Shown one piece after another: positions 60,845-64,000 of a stretch of DNA of 64,000 bases; the stretch's first letter is position 1; every line of letters begins with the position of its first letter. The DNA is taken from the NCBI GenBank assembly GCA_903813345.2, contig CAIIXF020000005.1, positions 4,989,375 through 5,053,374 on the forward strand. The letters run 5' to 3'. Origin of the DNA: Owenia fusiformis (Eukaryota; Annelida; Polychaeta; Sabellida; Oweniidae). The position numbers and the translations under genes are program-made. Below the pieces are notes generated by a model, which was not told the origin of the DNA, did no database searches, and was given only the letters and a program-made list of their open reading frames with translations.

Positions 60845-61249
60845 ATGAAGCAAATAACCAGAAATATTACTTTATGTTGTAAATCAAAGCATAATGAGAC
60901 AGAAGAGTATTTGTATGGCAATCAAATATATCACGAAACATTGATTTTTGAACGGATAAGTTTGTACAATATGATTACCGACATAAATTCAACTTGGATG
61001 GAAGTAAGAGATGCTGAATCTTATTCAATACTTATTGGAAACATTGCATGTTATATATTAGTCTGTAAGCCGAGTCAAACACAGGTCAGTCAAGAATTGC
61101 GGATTTCCAATGATTCTTCTTACTGTTTACCCTGCCTGATTCCTCATCTACTACCAATATTATCCTCTGACAATTTTGATATTGGTCAGATCTCAATGAT
61201 CCTAAATGAATCTTTAATGGAATTTCATGGTAATTTGAATGTGAAATAA
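60845..61249 (+). CDS. Unrecognised 134-codon open frame
   Basis: This is the longest non-repeat, non-LINE frame in the window. It starts with ATG (MKQITRNITLCCKSKHNETE) and ends NLNVK before TAA. I see no signal peptide, clear domain or repeat. In DNA this AT-rich, one frame of this size in 64 kb is about what chance allows. It is listed for completeness with low confidence. Confidence 0.12.
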   Translation: MKQITRNITLCCKSKHNETEEYLYGNQIYHETLIFERISLYNMITDINSTWMEVRDAESYSILIGNIACYILVCKPSQTQVSQELRISNDSSYCLPCLIPHLLPILSSDNFDIGQISMILNESLMEFHGNLNVK

Positions 61250-61580
61250 ATGTTACCTGGCTACATTTAACAGAAAATGCAGAGTCAACATTTTCTGATT
61301 AGATACAGGAAAAATTTAAGAAATATCTTACATTTTAACAGTTTAGATGCAGTCACGTTATTGCAAGGGGTCAATTAATGTTGTCTCTAGACGATCTTAT
61401 AATGACTATACTCAGGTGTTTTTCTCAAGAATGCACTTTCTCTTCCTAATTGTTTATATCTGAGGAAATTTCACATTCATTATTTTCTCACTGGTAATTT
61501 TTTTGTTTCCAAAGTTTGTATGGCTACTTAACCGTGTTATCATATGGCCTAACCAAAACCAACCTACACAGTCAATATAA

Positions 61581-61692
61581 TTCGGCGCCGTTTCGGCATC
61601 GAAAAAATACGGTGCTGTTCCCACACCATTTTGGCACCGAAACCTTTCGACACCAAAATTTGGTACTGGACTAGTCAGTCACCGAAACGGCG
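61581..61692. repeat. GC-rich patch of CGGCACCGAAA motifs with terminal inverted repeat
   Basis: CGCCGTTTCGG at 61586-61596 is the exact reverse complement of CCGAAACGGCG at 61682-61692. Between them are GGCATCGAAA, GGCACCGAAA, CGACACCAAAA and TCACCGAAA variants. In an AT-rich context this looks like the remains of a small palindromic transposon. Confidence 0.6.
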
Positions 61693-64000
61693 TAGAAAAT
61701 CAGATTGCATTCTGGGGGTGTACCAATGGTCAATCAAGAAACAAGGAAACACAAAGTTTTGAAAAAACAAGTAGAATAGGATTTTGTCATATTTTGTCTA
61801 ATTTTTGTCAAAACTGTGAAAATTAGAATTTTGCACCCGCTTGATAAAATATTCTTGAAAGAGCACTAGAGATTAATGCAAGTGATTAATGCAAGTCTGA
61901 GCTGTAATGTCAGATTGGAATTCTCCTTGGCTAAAATAAAGACGGAATGAATATTTAATAGAATTCAAGAATCTATTCGGACACTTGTAATTCTTTACAT
62001 ACATCTTCTTGAAATTCAGAATTACATACTTCCAAAGAGAGTGACCCTGAACCAAACAGGGTAGGGTATTAATTAGCCATTTTTTCTCAGAGAAACAATT
62101 GGAATGTGTTATTGGTTACGGCTATCCAATTCAATTTTTTACAATATAAAAAGTTATCATTGAAATAATGCCTTTTATGATCATGCCATACTTGCATAAA
62201 ATAGAAAGAGATAAAAGAGCCTGGATTTTTTTTTACTAAATTCAAATTACTGCATTTTAGAACAACTGGGTGACATTTCCTGAATTGGTAAAATGAGGTC
62301 ATGTCAATGTCAGTCTGGGGCACCAGATGATACCCCTAGCAACACAATACATAATCAGGGCCAGGTTTAGACTATCATGGCCCAGAACTATGGCCATGCA
62401 ATCATTAATTAGTCTATTAATTCACAGTAGTTAGGAAAATAATTAAATTAGACACCAGGGCAGCTACTTCATACAAAACTTGTATTCTATTGTTTGTGAT
62501 AGTTTTTTATAACAATAAAAAAGAATTTGACTATTTGACGTTCTGGTCAAAAGGTTGGCCTAGTCAGACAAAAGACAGTGCCAAAGCTTAAACCTAATAT
62601 ATTATACTTTGATCACTCATTTTTTACCAGGATTAAACTAATGTCACATATCAGTCCATCACTGGGAAAATTACACCCTGACAGAATTTCCTTTGTTTTA
62701 ATTATATTATGAGGGAGGGCAGATGTACCCAAGAGACCTTGTGGGTGACTTGTGGCGTCTTAATCCCATCTACTCATTCAAACCTTAACCTTGTGGTCGC
62801 ATCATAAAAAATGAATACAATTTTACAATTAATAAGACAAAGGGAAAACCAAACATGAGGTAAAACAACCAAATGTGGTGTGGGTTTTGAAATTCAAAGT
62901 GCGCCTAAATAAAAGTAACTGACTCACTTTGTGGTCAAATTTTAAAAAAACACAGACAAAAAAACGGAATGCTTTTTGTTTATATCCCATCAGATTATAC
63001 CAAAAATAGTCTATGCTGCAATATGAGGCTGGCATTATGCACATCTGTGACCTGAAATCAGTTTTATGGGGTCATTGAAAGTACACCTAGATCCTTTAAG
63101 GTTAAAGGTCGACTACTGGCAACTAGGAGGCTCAATTACCAAGGAAATGATGAACTGACATTGACCACCCCTGACCCGACTTAACCCTACCTTCTTCAAG
63201 GTAGGATTTCAGTGGAAGAGATGCATTCAGCATGTTACATGCCGAGAAAATATCATATAATCTTAAGGAAATACTTTATACAATTCCAAGACATCAAAAG
63301 GAATTTTTATAGATTTTTTCTAATGAGTGAATGATGGATGGGATAAGGCATTGTAATTATTTCCATTGAAGAAATAATATCAGTTTTTATACTTTTGATG
63401 TTTTTAACATCTACTGGCATTTGTTTTTCTCAGTTAGTCTTTGGGAATGGGGGGGGGGGGTGAGGGGCAATAAAGGGCACCATTTAAGACTAGAATTAAG
63501 CAGGATTAGAATGCAATGGCATACTGATGCAAATTTCTAGCTCTATACTTGCTCCAGTTTTATCTTTTATCAATAACCCCCTCCCCTAGAGGGATAGATA
63601 AGGTCGTAGTCAAACCTATGTTAGTCAAAAATAAACCAAGATGACTAAAACAACAAGAAATATATTCTATGCATCCTAAACAGTTCATATATCTCAATGA
63701 ACTTTTCAAATCATATCAGTAAAGATAGCACACCATGATAAAGATCCATACCAGAGTTAAATTTCATGAAATTAAATGTTAAAACAGCGTAGGTTGGTAA
63801 GGCATTGTTAACCTACACAGCTGCTATAACATGAACTATTCACATTGTTTTATCCTATACCAACATGTGTTGGAAATATCAATAACTTGAAAAAGGCATT
63901 TACAGTTCAGGTAAAAATGTAAATTGATTTGAACTTTGTTATGTACCCAGAAACCCTCCAAATAGATCCAATTTGAACTTTTTGTTATATACCTAGAAAA

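Larger units (their letters stand above)
60451..64000. other. Non-coding stretch at the window edge
   Basis: No recognised gene. It contains a 134-codon open frame at 60845-61249, a CGGCACCGAAA-rich patch (61581-61692), a small hairpin CCTACCTT-CTTC-AAGGTAGG near 63186-63205, and a G run near 63449-63460. The CPEB 5' region is expected further to the right. Confidence 0.5.

Noticed and set aside
1-64000. Retroviral, Polinton or other capsid-bearing element
   Set aside because: No LTR pair, protease, integrase, polymerase or capsid-like frame was seen; the only retroelement recognised is a LINE 3' end.

Overview
The window is AT-rich animal nuclear DNA. It is dominated by one spliced gene on the minus strand, surrounded by long introns and flanks full of minisatellites and small transposon relics. 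The gene is a cytoplasmic polyadenylation element binding protein of the CPEB2/3/4 (Drosophila Orb2) class. Its protein ends in the canonical RRM1-RRM2-ZZ module, and every splice junction I read keeps frame. A bivalve mollusc or another lophotrochozoan is my best guess for the host. The grounds are the base composition, a Helentron-type element built on a ~162-bp tandem core (known from bivalves), frequent TACATGTA-type words, and an invertebrate-like version of the CPEB linker. This taxon is inference; no mitochondrial or ribosomal marker is present.

Layout, left to right. 1-5050 is the 3' flank and probable 3' UTR of the CPEB gene, with one perfect 16-bp inverted repeat. 5051-16406 holds the C-terminal exons: ZZ, RRM2, the RRM1/RRM2 linker, RRM1, and two alternative exons for the start of RRM1. 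A Helentron-like element sits in the intron at 12.5-13.1 kb. At 18634-18657 lies a 24-nt microexon equivalent to the 8-residue neuronal microexon of vertebrate CPEB4. A 609-bp foldback element follows at 20.9-21.5 kb, a candidate 39-nt cassette exon at 27.1 kb, and a possible alternative first exon overlapping twin RFX-like X-boxes at 28.3 kb. From 28.4 to 64 kb I find no convincing host exon. This stretch holds a 30-bp minisatellite (31.6-32.0 kb), pogo-like MITE relics (30.1, 32.3, 52.1, 54.1 kb), several other tandem repeats, and a 5'-truncated LINE 3' end (58.1-59.0 kb). The large N-terminal CPEB exon is not visible, so the main promoter probably lies beyond 64000 and the gene is partial here.

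The main biological observation is that the exon carrying the linker plus the first strand (RNP2) of RRM1 is present twice in tandem (A at 16209-16406, B at 15775-15897). Both copies have identical splice phases and the same VFVGGLPPD core, while their synonymous positions have largely diverged. This is the pattern expected of an old, selected pair of mutually exclusive exons. The choice would also decide whether the microexon's RRR is followed by GKS (a basic-serine context) or DNL. Together with the microexon and the 39-nt cassette, all phase 1-1, the locus looks built for combinatorial splicing around RRM1.
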